A DNA stretch of 64,000 nucleotides from Tetracladium setigerum (lineage: Eukaryota; Ascomycota; Leotiomycetes; Helotiales), in assembly GCA_031472005.1 (NCBI GenBank), contig PZJY01000012.1, positions 2,108,001 to 2,172,000 of the forward strand, in the 5' to 3' direction. Under the pieces are notes generated by a model. The model saw only the letters and a list, made by a program, of their open reading frames with translations, was not told the origin of the DNA and made no database searches. Numbering within the stretch: position 1 is the stretch's first letter; every line of letters starts with the position of its first letter. Position numbers and translations under genes: made by a program. This document shows positions 34,098-46,776 of this stretch, piece by piece.

Positions 34098-35792
34098 GAT
34101 TATCGACGGAAGAGGATCTTACTTTTGCACACATGGATAAAACGTGGATATAAGAGACAAGTTATACAGTCTTCAAAATGGGAAACGGGAATGGCTGAAG
34201 CAACTTTGCCAGACGGTTCCTAGCATAGGAGGTGGAGTTTGCTTTGCCAACTCGAAAACGCTGAACAAGAGGGGTCGTCCCGCAATGCCACCCTGAAGAT
34301 GTAGTTCAACGGCATTCGTATCTTGAAATCCTTGTATGGAGATGGCTGAAATTACAGGAGAGCCGTTGATAAAGGAGTAGACTGCCTTGTTTCCACGCCG
34401 AGTTGAGACCGAACAGCTGCACTTTGCAGTTCCGTGTACGACCAAGTTAATCAAATAGAGGAGTATACTCATATGGATGATAGGCGCAAAACAAACGAAA
34501 ATCAAAGAGACTACATCAAGGACGGGTAATGACATATTGGGGATTGGCCGAAAAATTGAATAGAGTGTTGGTGGATGGGGAAGAACAACCCCACAGATCA
34601 GCGCCTTAGCTCATCGCAATTCAAAAAAAAGGCGAGACAAGTCTCAAATAATTTCAAAGGCCCCGGAACTCCACTTGAAAGCTTCAACGAGGCTCAAGAG
34701 CTGTTCACTTGAACATCGAAACTTCATCGATTGAAACAGTCTCTCATGACGTTGGTGAACTTCGTGCCACCACTATATACCACCACGCCAACCCATTGAA
34801 GCGTGCAGAATGCAGAGTAGTGCGTATAGATCCAGTGCCACTTGAGACAAAGATTTGTCCCGTCGGATGGTGTCGATGTTGTAGCTCGGTCTGGTTAGTG
34901 ATCGCATCGGCAGCGGGAGCACAGCATGAGGAGAACATTGGAGTGAAATGAGTTCAACTGGTTGCCCTAGAATGGTCGCCGATCGTGCACAGGAAGAGGC
35001 GTCTTTGATTCCTGATTGCGCGCATAGATAAGGTCAAGAGTCCGGGCATATTTTACTGCACTGTGCTGCAGCTCAGCTGTTGAAAAAGTGAGATGTGATT
35101 GAGATGATGACGAGAAGGGGGAAGAAGGACTGGTCTGGGAGAGAACCGTTTCTTCTGGACGTCTCGCTTCAAGACAAGTGCCTGGGCCGGTCCGTGTCCC
35201 TGTCTCTCTCTATTACAGTAGCTCACACTCTCCCCCTCCATCCTTTTACTTCTCCCCACAACTTCCTCAACAACACAGCTCACTCACCCATCTCCAGCAA
35301 TTGCAATCTCTGCTACCACGCCGTGATACAACTGTTGTCACATTGATCGATAGTCCTGTGTATTGGTTACAATGCAGCTTTTTTCCCAGTCGTGAATTAC
35401 ATACATACCCTTAGGTAGTGGTTCGATGGAACCCTGCTGTAGCCGGAAGCCGACATGTTGTGCTAAGATGGAGTTAGTGACCACACGTTCACGCAGGAAG
35501 TTGAAACATGTCATCTAAGAAGATACAGCGCGATGCAAGTCGCTGCACGCAAGGAACACACAATCTGTCGCGATAGGTATGTTTCGCTACCATGTGGAGA
35601 GAAGCTCTCCTCCGAGGCGTAGTCCCCTCTCGCGCCAACGCCACCACTTCCCTACTATCTCTGAGAACGTCCCCTTGTATGTTCTCTACGAGGGGTAAGA
35701 ATGTCAATCTCTTGATCAAGATCGCCATTCTCTTCTTCGTTTTTGTGCCTGCATCCTCATCTTGTATTCCATATCTATCATCATCCTCAGCC
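34098..35792. other. Divergent intergenic region, permease to methyltransferase-like gene
   Basis: This must contain both promoters. An open 120-codon frame at 34173-34535 (minus) starts with hydrophobic residues but has no gene support. The upstream in-frame ATG at 35592 of the next gene also lies here. Confidence 0.55.
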
Positions 35793-37936
35793 ATGTTTGA
35801 CGTTTCTTGGACGGACCCAACGCGGGAGACCGTTGGCCAACGAAAGAGCCGAAAGGATCAACAGACAAACCGTTTGTCTCGAGGCTCTTCAGTAAGAAGT
35901 TCGGATTCGAGTGGTTCTCAAGCTCAGAACCGGCCGTCTCTTTTAAACATCCTTGGAACCAGCAATACCATCAACCACAAGAGTCTGAAGCGTACCGAAT
36001 CTCATCACATCTTAACAACGCATAAATCAGAACCTCGATCCTCAAGGCCTGCACGACGTATCTCAAATTTTACTGTTGCTTCAGACATAGGCCAAGGGTT
36101 GTCTCCGGTCAATTGTCTTCAAGAAAACGATTGCTTCCCCGAAGAAGCCGAGCAAATATTTCATTCGGATCATGAGCAATCAGCCTCCGATGGTGATGGT
36201 GAGTGCTCGCCGTTATTGATTGATGGGAAATTGCTAATCCAAGCAGTACCGGAATCCATATTTTCAGAATGGACTTGCCGGTCGGGGAAGACAGAGTCAA
36301 CATGGAGTTCTGTCATTGAATCCTCAGCGAGCCCTGGGAAGTTTATCAGCTCGGCGAGCGGAAGCTCCTTCGTAACCCAGAATACTGAAGTCACGGTCTC
36401 TCCTCGAGACAGTATAAAGGCCGATGAGCAAGTAGCTACACTTGTCAGTATATCAGCGCCATCGACCATGGCCATCGAAATACGAGATACATACAGAAAG
36501 GGGTAAGTCTATCTCGCAAGCACCAAAGCTAGACTGACTGACAGTCTAGTTCCAATTCGTCGTCCACCTATGAATTTCCAATACCCAAAACCACTCGGAG
36601 ACCGGAAAGCATTGTTCTTCCGCCATCCCCAATTCTTGGAAGTGTTGAAGATCAGGAAACAAGCTGGCCAGCGGCTCCACGACGCAGACACTCTAATTCT
36701 GTAGCACCAACCGAGGAATGGGGATCTAGAGATGGAGTTCACGAAGGCAACTATTCGCCTCCTGAACTGCTTAGCCCTCCACTTCTACCGACTAGAAGCT
36801 CTCGGAGAAAGCAGCCTCCCTCGGAATTGTCGTATCTCCAGAGAAATATTCGACGAATGGGCGCTGCGAGTTCGAAAATTGTGCTCGAAAGACTCAGAGA
36901 AGAATGGCTTGAAGTTGCTGATGCATGTGTGTATCGGGAGTTAGAGCTAGAAAAGCAATTGTGGATGCTTACTGCGTTGCAACATTTGAAGAAGAAATCA
37001 TCGATAGATTTGAGCTTCCAGATTGAGAGCATATCTCTTGATACTGCTCCTGGAGCGACGAAAATGCTCTCCCTGTACGAAAATCATGGTAAGAAAGCAC
37101 CCTTTCTACTTGGGATTGGCGATAATCTAACAATTTCAGCATCGGCATCTTTCCTTTCGGCCCTCAATCCAACTCCTCGGATCCATCATATCTCCACCTT
37201 CCCTCTCTCACCGACATTTTACCCTAATATTCAACCTCTCAGTGTTAAGTCGCCATCATCTCAACTCCCTTATGCTTCAAACATCTTCACATCCATTCAC
37301 GCCTTCTCCCTTCCCTCGGTTCTGGCTGCATCCTCAATTCCAAGCCTCCTTCGGGAATGCCACCGAACTCTTCGGTCTTCAACCGCACCATTAAACACGG
37401 TTCCAGGACTTCGACGGGCTTCCTCCCCCAGCTCACCAGCCTCCTTCTCCTCCTCATCGACCCGCACAATTATCCCCTTCAAACCAAAACCCCTCCGCAA
37501 AGCAGGTTCCATTCATCTTACCATCCTCGATCCCTCACCTGTCGCTAATACAATCGGGCCCAAACTTCGCGACTGGCTTGATAATCACTTACTTTTGAAT
37601 CTTGAGAAGCAGTTTCGCTGCATTAATCCTGGGCGTCTCTTTCCACACTGGCTGGCGGATGCAGGGCTGCGTGGTGAAGGGAGTACAATTGTTACCGTAA
37701 AATTCCTCGCATGTATTGACAACAATGCGAACAAGAATCAAGATGATGACAAGGGAGAGAGTAATTTGAATCAGGAGCTGAAAAGCTTGGTAGGTAGAAT
37801 GTTATGGAAAGAGATGTGGGGTGCGTTTGTGGAGGGGGAAAGATGGTGGTGGGAGGATGAGGAGATTGTGGAGGAGTGCATCGCTCTGGGGACAAAATGG
37901 GAATATGCTGTTATTGAGGGTGTGAGAGAGGGATGA
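35793..37936 (+). CDS. Large protein with disordered N terminus and methyltransferase-like C terminus
   Basis: Exons 35793-36502, 36550-37088 and 37140-37936 encode 681 residues. The start MFDVSWTDPTRETVGQRKSR is chosen over the in-frame ATG at 35592, because the extra 67 residues look like translated leader. The first half is Ser-rich and disordered. A helical segment follows (ERLREEWLEVADACVYRELELEKQ). The C-terminal 330 residues have an order reminiscent of class-I SAM methyltransferases: SLPSVLAASSIPSLLRECHR, then HLTILDPSPVANTIGPKLRDWL, then NPGRLFPHWLADAGL. No Gly-rich SAM-binding loop is obvious, so it may be degenerate. Intron 2 is 51 nt and in frame, so intron retention would add 17 residues. 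Function unknown. Confidence 0.8.
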
Positions 37937-40900
37937 TATTTACAATTAATTGTGTTTGTTGAATGCCCGTTCGTTTAGTTGATTGTTGGACTGAAAAAGT
38001 GCTGTTGATATTGGGCAAAAGGAAATGGTGGAGTTCAACATTTTGTGTTCTACACCGTATAATTCACACCCCGGAAATGAATTGACTGACTGCTTTACCT
38101 CGTACGACTTCCGTCGTCTTCTTTTGCAAATCATGTGAAGATGCGGCTTACTCCCGCGTTTCGCTGCTTTCTCCGTCAACTAGACTACGGAGTACTACCC
38201 CCGTAGAGAGAGATTAGCAAAACTACTCGCCCTTCAGCCTCTCCATGTGGCTTCTCCACCATAAAGTCAAACAATGATACCAAGGTGTAATAGATCCACG
38301 ATCACTCGATTATTTCAAGCCACTACAAGGATATACGTGGCATTCAACACACAGTTGCAAAGCAGCAAAACGCACAATAATGTAATGCATATGCACCTTT
38401 TCCGCGGTTACAGTAGTTTCGCGGGCCAAAGACTCCCCAAACAAAACTCCAAAACTCCTACTGGTACAAAAATCAAGCACCACGCTTAAGATGTTAAAGT
38501 GGACCTGGGCCGAACACACGACTCAGACCCCTCGCTTCAGCGTGTGCCGACCCGCTCCCGCGGCCAGTTAGCCGGCGAATGCGATGTGCAACAGTCTTCG
38601 GTTCGGAGGGGGTCCAGACGGGTCTTTTTTGGAGGAAGAAGGTTTGAATGATCTACGAGGAGAATATGCGTGGAGTTGAACTCTGTTTTTGAAGCTACCG
38701 AGGTTCCTCGCTAGTAACTCTGGACGCAGAACGTCGTTAGTGATCCGTGTGGGAAATGTCATCTCCGGGCATATACTTTCTAGTGTTTTTATTTCGAATT
38801 TGGTGATAGAGAATCCATAAATTTGGGAAATCATACGAGTGCCTTCTTGTTTCTTGTCATCAAATAACTTGGGCATCATTCCTGGTCTCTTTGTGCTTTC
38901 GCCAACTTCGTAAAAGATTGTGAAATTGACCAATAAGCAGTTGAAGAATGAGGATGACCGCAGCACTGCTGAATTGCAAATATTCGGGGGTGCAAGCTTC
39001 ATCTTCTTTTGTGTAAGCGGAAGGCTCGGGGATACAGCGGGGACAGGTCTCTTTTCCCCTTCTTATCATGTTGGAATTTGTGGATGCAGCAGTGCTTTCG
39101 CGCAAGCAAGTAAAGTAGTTGAGACGTGAGAGGAGTTCAAGCAGTTTTACATTGCTATTAAAATCGCCTCCAGGAGAAATTGCGAACATAGCGAGCGTAT
39201 CGAATCTGTTTGCATGCTTTTGCAATCAGTGGGGAATCAAAGAGACATGCAACACTGAATGTTCAAGTTATTCGTGCGTGTTGCAAACAATAGAGTGAGA
39301 ACTTTCTTTGGCACGATATCTAAGAATCATTCTCATTCTGGAAATTAATACAAAGTATATGATTCTTCATTAATTTGGGTTCAGTTCTGCTCAAAATTGT
39401 GCAACGAGAGAAAGACCCAAGGAGATAATTCATGGCTAGAGGAGTCTTGCCTGTTATTGGCGCCAACTTCAAGATATGGCTACATTTTAACAGACAATAT
39501 TAACATAACAAGAGATTTAGCAATACAAATACAAACACATCTTCTTCTATCTGACAAGGAAAGATTTCTGAAGAAATTGCTCTAGAACTTTTGCTTCTCT
39601 TGAATCAACGAGGATATCTGTTCACGTTGAACCTTTTGACGGAATTATTATTCCGTGTATGCATATTATACATCTGACATCAGCGCTGACCAGACTGGTC
39701 TGACTCGATGAGAAATTTGCGATATGCAACAAATGAAGGAGGAATTACCAAATTTGAAGTGAAATCATCTCATACTATCCTCTCTTGACGCCGGCGTCTC
39801 GAAAGGTCAAGAATTAAAGTTGACGCCCGTCGCCCGCTCGAATCCTCCTCCTCCCATAAGCGAGATCTCGGTCGTCTATTTCCCAATCCGGGTATCAAAG
39901 GTTCAATGAAAGATGACCGGCTGACTCGATGGCTGAACTGCGATGTGCAACAAAGCAGACTACTGTGGCTTCCGGGTCAAACTGGCACCGAATTTATATC
40001 TTCAACATGATTCGAATGCGTCGTAATCATCGCAATTTTTATCAAAGCAAGACTCCATTCTTTCGGGTGAGCTCCACCGAGCCTCTAGTCAGAGGTACCT
40101 CAGTATACTAAAAACTAGTCAGGGCGATTTCATCATGACTCCCGCTTCCCCACGCAAACAAAGGACTTGGAAAACCCAAGCAAAAAGCACCACGAACAAA
40201 CGAAAAACGAAAAGTTAAATGTGCGATGTGCAACAAAAAGGATGATGAATTACTTGATCTAGGAACACACTCCGTTATTCAAGACATCGAGAACAGAAAG
40301 CCAAAATCGCGAGATGCAACAGACTTGATTGTTAATTGGGCTGAATGACTTTGATAGGAATTTAATAGCCAAATTTGGTCGTTGTTTGAGCCCCTTGTTC
40401 ACATCCCGTCGCAGATCCCGAGTTTTGAGTTTGACATGATCGTTGTTCATCGTATCAAAGTCTAATTGCTGGAATACTTATTTTTGGATTCCCGCCGTTA
40501 CGGACGACCATCAATGGCAGCAAAAAGCATAATAAACTACATGCACAAAAAATTGCCAACTCAGTCGGCGCTGTAAGCAGAAGGTTTTGTAGTCGCCCTC
40601 TCACATAGTTGGTGCAATAATTTGTTTACTCCTGATGCCAAAAGTACGCTACTGTTTTGTTTGAAATATATGCACTGCCCCTTTATTCAACGTCGCATTA
40701 CTTACGATAAGTACCAAGGTACCTTTACTGGACACCACCGGCGTGCTCTCCCCGAAGCACACCCATGATGATAAAGCCGTCTCCCGTTTGGTCCCCGCTG
40801 TCTCCAGCTTTCACCGAGTCAGGTTAGGGACGGATCGAGATTCAAATTTGGTGTGATTCGCGAAAACCTGCATCTTTACGCATTGCGTGTGGAGATTATA

Positions 40901-43900
40901 TCTTCCTTTTTGACTTCTGCATGAGCGGCTGCAGATGGGCTTGTGGCTTAAACTCTTTATTCCGAGACACAAAACGAACGCCGGGAATAAGAGCCGAAAT
41001 TTGTTATTCACGGCAGTGAAGTTTGGAAGATGCAAGGAGGTCAAAAGACTTGACTCGCAGCATCGGAATCGCAGGCGGCCAAATTGGCCGAAAGCCAACA
41101 CTCGGCCCCAGCTTCTTCGGCGCCATAAACCGAGGGAAGTGCGAACTGCAACAGAAGACGTGATAGTGACTCAAACGGGCGCACAATGATCGTGTCACAA
41201 TCTCCACCAAGATCCAGCCATGACTCGTGAGAAAACTCACCTGTCAATGGTGCGTTAGACGTGGGGTAGAGATACTGGGATAATGCGGAACATCATGTGA
41301 GTTTATTTTGACTCCTTGAGCTGAAAATGGGAAATAATTTGGAGTTGTTGAAACTTCCAGGGAGAAGGGGTAATGAAGTGATGGTTATCGAGGTCGTTTC
41401 AATGGGCGAGATCTAGCCAAATCCTATGACCGATGAAAACACGCGAGGCCCATGGCGAAAGTATAAAGATTGTTCGAAAGCTTATGGACGATATAAATCG
41501 CCACGTTATCTGATCACATCACAAAGCAAAACTGATTAGCGGAAGCTGGGAAAGCCTGTCACTTTCCACGCGAGAGCCTCGAATCAACTAGCTCCAAAAG
41601 CGCCAATTCCAACACCACGCACCCCACTATCCGTCCTAACTATGTAAGGAGTGACGTCCATTAATGCACGACACTTGCGACATCTCCAGACGAAGTGTCA
41701 CGACTCGAGCTCTTTCTTATTGAGGTGTCAACCCGAAGACAGATGGCGGGGAGAACTATATTCGAAAGCCTGGAAGTGGCGGTTTGACGATTTGCACTTC
41801 GAACCGCGAGTCGGTCTTATTTTTGCGAAGTGCAACAATAAAGTGGTTTACCATGATATTATGCAGCTAAGCGCCAGTTGAGATGCGTTCCTGAAGGACA
41901 AGGCGGGGAAGACGGATAGGAATGTTGGATCTGACAGTCCACGACTCGGTCTTGTTTTTGCGAAGTGCAACAAAGCTGTACATTTCTCCATTTTAGGATA
42001 CTGTAGTTGGTTTTCCGAAAAGTAAAGCAAGAACAACGCGGAAAAGAGGACAAATGTGGAAGTTTAATTCCACATTTCGAAGTTTTGGCTGAACAGAAAG
42101 GCCGGCGGATTCCACAATTTGAAGTGATGGCTGACTGTGTAACTGTCTACGAGTCGGTCCTGTTTTTGCGAAGTGCAACAAAAAGAGATGGAAGAATGTA
42201 CCTCAGCAAAGTAAGGAATAGCCGGAAATACAATCCTTGTCTGTTGGTTCTTCTTGTCTTGGGAACAAGTTTGTTGAAACTCTTGGATGCGTTGATATTC
42301 CTCCTGTCTTGGCTGTTGGGCATGTGCTATCGCTGTCAACAATACCTCAATACTTAGAAAAAGATAGCTATCTAGGGTTTTTACAACGAAGAGACTACAA
42401 TTAAAAACCTGCTACAATTAATCTTTACCTTTTACAGCTTCTTTACCTTTTACAGCTGACAGGAGACTTAAAGTCCAAATTGAGGCTCGCTGTAATGATG
42501 TGGAAAATATTTCGGAATGTCTAACCGGGCTGCCTGCATAGAACCATCAACCACGACTCGGGCCCAAAACTGCGATTTGCAACAAAGGCTTGATAACACA
42601 ACCAGTTTGTGGAACTGAGAGTTCCGTGATTCTGCAAATTCATGAGTTGACCCGAATTAATGGTTTGACACTCGATAGTCCCCGCTGATACATGAAATAA
42701 TTGTGGGTATACTTTTGTGGAGAAATTTGTTTGGCACGACTCTCGTCCATGTTCAGCAGGTCAAATGACTTGTACCACCTCAACATCATGTCATGGTGGA
42801 TTACCAAGGAGTGGGAACATCTGATTTAAACTAAATATATGACCAGTTCATGAATCGGTCTGTGTTTTGCGATGTGCAACAGAAAGGGATTTCTTCTTTC
42901 TCACAGATGAATTCGGAAAACCGAATTAGAGTGTAGACTCTGCACAGGTCACTGAAGAGTCGGAACCCCTTCAGCTTCCATTGACAACCATACAGCGAGT
43001 ATTACAGGACCAAAAAACCGTTGCCCATATCAACAAAATTTCAATTTGGGAGAGAGTTATCATAGTCATTCAAGCGACAATTAGAGCAGCCTCCTTCAGA
43101 CTGTCCAGGTGACAGATGAAGATTTCAGCAAACTTACAACACACCAAAGCTGCATTTTGAAAATATCGAAAGACTAGGCACTCACTTCCTTCTCCCGGCC
43201 AAATGGAGATTCTTCCGGCAGGCTGTGTCCTGAATCAAACATGCACAAATCAGTCATCAAGATACAGCTTTTTTCACATAAGTCAAGAAGCCCACCCACC
43301 AACACACCAGTCACGAAGCGCAAACAGTAAAGAGATTCAGGGAAAATTGGGTGCCAGTCCCACACATGCGCTGTTGCGATTAATGCACTTGCGCATGGTG
43401 ACTCCAACAACACCACGTTGAATACCAGCGACACTTCATCGGAAAAGTCCTTGAATGGAGTGAGATTATTTCAATACCTCGCTTATAAGAATTTGGGAAA
43501 GAAGACCTATATCTGCTCTATGTGATACTATTATTCTAGTTATCGGTACTGATCTTGAAATGGAACTGACGGTTGGTTGCGTGTGAGCTGGCCCAAAACC
43601 ATTCTGGGGGCCTTGAAATTATTGGGAAGAAGTTGGCCTGGATTCTGGAGGGTGTGGACCAGTTGGAAGATGAGTTCAAATCCTGAAAGGGATGCATGCA
43701 TCTAGGAAGTGGACGGATTATTGGTTTTCCACCTCAGGTTGACTTGAATTTCGGAGTCTCCCAATAAACCTATCAAAAGAATCATTTCAGACGACGAAAA
43801 TTAACTTGTCTTGACATACCTTAGCAGGATAAAATCTTCTTCCACACTCATCTCTTGCCTCGTCAATTTCGACATGGTCCTTCTATTGAGAATGTAGACG

Positions 43901-44891
43901 GGTGGCGTTGGAAAGTTTCCCTAATGCCGAAGAGCCATACGCAGTTTAACTTAATTTCTCACTTGCACTTATGAGGAGAGATCGGATTCAAGATAATTTT
44001 CTAAATATTCACCTTCGTTAACATGGAAGGTGGGATCGCAGCAAACAATAAATGACAGTCATATTAAAATTCAGGGAAAAAGAGGATTGGCTGCATGATG
44101 CAAAAAAGGGAGTCGATAACATCTGGGCTTTACATTTTCATCCCCATTCTCATTCTTTCTTCCAGGTAATAACTTCCTGGCCCAATATTCTTTCTAAAAT
44201 TGAAAAGATTTGAAACGTATTCGATGGAGAGAATAAGTCAAGATTAAAGCGCTAAAGTGGCAACTGACCAGGCTTGGTGATCACTTGGACCTTTGAACAA
44301 CTCATCCCTTACTCTCGACGGAATTATTAGGGCGTGAGAAAAGGGATAACGCCACAAAAATCGGCACACTTACGCTTTAATTATCTAAGCAAAGCAAATT
44401 TAGCTTATCCTATGGAACAAATATATCTTCATTTGGCGTCAAAATAATTAATATTGAAACGGAAACCTTCCCACCGGCGCTTATGTTGCCCAATCAGAGG
44501 CGGCTAATTCCCGTGACGATCCCCCTCCATTTCGCGGTAGCCGCCGCCATCTTGCATCTGCAGGTTCAGCCTGTGACAACATTGGCTGCGAAGCGCATTT
44601 GTCCTACTCTACTGTAACCACCAAAGTTACTCATTCTACTCTCTGTCCATCTCCGTTTAGGACTTCACCACGGCTTCCTCGCACGGGTCAAAGGACGCGT
44701 TAGCCATCCTCAACGACCTCAGCACTCCCGCCTCTATTCTCTTCGACCCTCAATATACCTCCCGACAGCGACATTCTCCCAAGATCCCCTTTCGCACTTA
44801 CCCTCCATCGCCAACCTCAGAGCGCCTACCGCACTCTCTGCCGAGCACCATCAGCGTTCAGAATCTAGATATCGAAGAACCAGTTGCCGCT
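37937..44891. other. Gene-free 7-kb island
   Basis: No coding frame here is convincing. The part from 38.58 to 42.88 kb is filled with a degenerate dispersed repeat described separately. The part from 43 to 44.5 kb is unremarkable AT-rich DNA. From about 44.5 kb the sequence looks like promoter and leader of the downstream kinase gene. Confidence 0.65.
38580..42883 (+). repeat. Dispersed same-strand repeat, core TGCGAnnTGCAACA
   Basis: Eleven copies begin at 38580, 39718, 39939, 40222, 40308 (degenerate), 41140, 41824, 41959, 42167, 42571 and 42868. The core is an imperfect dyad (TTGC-GAnnT-GCAA) followed by CARA. Several copies are preceded by a GAGTCGGTC or GACTCGG block and a T-run about 10-25 nt upstream (41810, 41943, 42151, 42854). 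Spacing varies from 85 to 1140 nt. Two copies of ATTCCACA(T/A)TT(C/T)GAAG near 42067 and 42110 show that flanking DNA is also partly duplicated. Confidence 0.75.
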
Positions 44892-45981
44892 ATGGACAAG
44901 AGGCATCCGAGTTCGTTCCAGCAGTTGGAGAAGCTGGGAGAGGGAACATATGCGACGGTATGTACATGCGATATGAGGGGCAAGGCTGGGGAAGGGAGCG
45001 AGCCTGGTTCATATTACTCGCGCGGCCACGAATACAAGAGAAGTTTCGCTGATCTCAAATAGGTATTCAAAGGCCGAAATCGACAGACCGGTGAACTCGT
45101 AGCCTTGAAGGAAATCCACCTCGATTCGGAAGAAGGAACACCCTCTACCGCCATTCGTGAGATTTCCCTCATGAAAGAGTTGAAGCACGAGAATATTGTC
45201 AGCCTCCACGATGTAATCCACACCGAGAACAAGCTCATGCTCGTCTTCGACTTTATGGACAAGGATTTGAAGAAGTACATGGACACAATAGGCGACCGAG
45301 GAGCACTCCCACCGGTCACCATCAAATCCTTCATGTTCCAACTCCTGAAGGGTATTGACTTCTGCCATGCAAATCGCGTCCTGCATCGAGATTTGAAGCC
45401 CCAAAATCTCCTCATCAACAACAAGGGTGTTCTCAAGCTCGCTGATTTTGGGCTTGCCCGCGCCTTTGGTATCCCAGTCAACACCTTCTCCAATGAAGTC
45501 GTAACCCTCTGGTACCGCGCCCCAGATGTCCTCCTGGGCTCTCGAACCTACAACACATCCATCGATATCTGGTCTGCAGGCTGTATCATGGCCGAGATGT
45601 ACACCGGTCGTCCATGTTCCCAGGTACTACCAATGAAGACCAACTTGTCCGTATCTTCCGCATCATGGGCACACCCTCGGAACGTACATGGCCAGGTATT
45701 TCACAATACACGGAATATAAGACCAACTTCCAAATGTATGCCACGCAAGATCTGAGGGCCATTCTGCCGCAAATCGACCCAGCCGGCATTGATTTATTGT
45801 CAAGAATGTTGCAACTGAGACCAGAGTTGAGAATCAGTGCTCATGATGCTTTGCAACACCCTTGGTTCAACGACCTCAATGGTGTACGCTCGGGTCACCC
45901 TAGTCAACAGCAGGGGCAGATGCCAATTCAACAACGAGGTTATGGGCAGGAGTTGTGGCTCAGGGTTATGATGGTTACTGA
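44892..45981 (+). CDS. pho85: Pho85-type cyclin-dependent kinase
   Basis: This cyclin-activated Ser/Thr kinase acts in nutrient and phosphate signalling and morphogenesis. Exon 1 (44892-44957) ends in GEGTYAT of the ATP loop. A 105-nt intron with phase 0 follows, then exon 2 from 45063. Motifs in order: VALKEI, PSTAIRE, HRDLKPQNLL, DFGLARAFG, EVVTLWYRAPDVLLGS and SIDIWSAGCIMAEM. The frame is broken at CC 45612-45613; one extra C gives GRPMFPGTTNEDQL. It is broken again at GG 45949-45950; one extra G gives GYGQGVVAQGYDGY and a stop at 45979-45981. With both, the product is about 328 residues, normal for fungal Pho85. Without them the kinase would end early after the catalytic core. Both are likely sequence errors because this kinase is well conserved. 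Confidence 0.93.
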
Positions 45982-46776
45982 GCTGTTATGATGGGGTTTT
46001 ATGATTAGAAAATGCGTATGAAGCGATGATGGGAGGAGCGGGCCTTACAAATGGTTAAGTTTCATGCATGGAATGGCGTTCAACAGTGGTTTTTGCTTTT
46101 ATGGAATTTGGAGATATTAGAGGGTGGTGGTTGTGATAGCGATAGTAGGTACGGATACTAGTGGTAGTAATGGCCCGAGATCAATTGAATTGAGTCTCTT
46201 CTTTACTTTGAAATACCATGTCTTACATCGCTTCAAAACTTACTGGTGTTTTGGTATGTGACTAACACTTTTCTGACCCATTATTTGCAGCTCAACTTTG
46301 TGACTGTGTAGGTTGATAAAAGGTTGCCCATGGAAAATGATGAGGTACTGTATTTTATTTTTAGCTAAGGAACTTCCTTCCTCGTATCACAGAACATCGC
46401 CCCTATGACCAACGGTCTTTGGCTTTTAAGAGCTGGAGATTAAGAAATTTGATGTATTCATATTCCGATTGTTAAATATGTGGCGCCAGAATCATTTTTA
46501 TGCATACATTTTTTATCCTATTTATTGTTGGTGCTGTTGTGCCTGTACCTTTTATGATAGGCGCCGCTGCTTTAAAAGCGGTCGTTGCCGCTCTGCACTG
46601 ATAGGCCAGACGCGGGGTATCAGTGGAATCAGCCAGTTCAGTCTCACCTGGACATCACAGCTAAGACACCGACATCTCTCTCTGTCTCTCTCTTGCGCAA
46701 CATTCCACAGAAACTCAACTCCAGCACGGGATGACCACAAGCTATTTCTTCACGGCATAGACACCACATACATAAC
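45982..46776. other. Intergenic region, kinase 3' flank to septin-like promoter
   Basis: No gene or repeat is seen. A CT-rich stretch near 46670-46695 lies shortly before the next start codon. Confidence 0.6.

Noticed and set aside
34173..34535. 120-codon minus-strand frame with a hydrophobic start, upstream of the purine permease
   Set aside because: It lies in a divergent promoter region, has no splice or family support, and its composition past the first 35 residues is not protein-like.
38568..39002. 144-codon minus-strand frame containing a copy of the repeat core
   Set aside because: It reads through the dispersed repeat. Other repeat copies translate in different frames, so coding selection is unlikely.
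42007..42357. 116-codon plus-strand frame with an internal duplicated peptide
   Set aside because: The duplication is explained by the DNA-level repeat, and the C-terminal Leu-rich part is not conserved between units.
38580..42883. CRISPR array or tandem satellite interpretation of the repeat island
   Set aside because: Spacing varies from 85 to 1140 nt, the repeat is only 14-16 nt, and the genome is eukaryotic.
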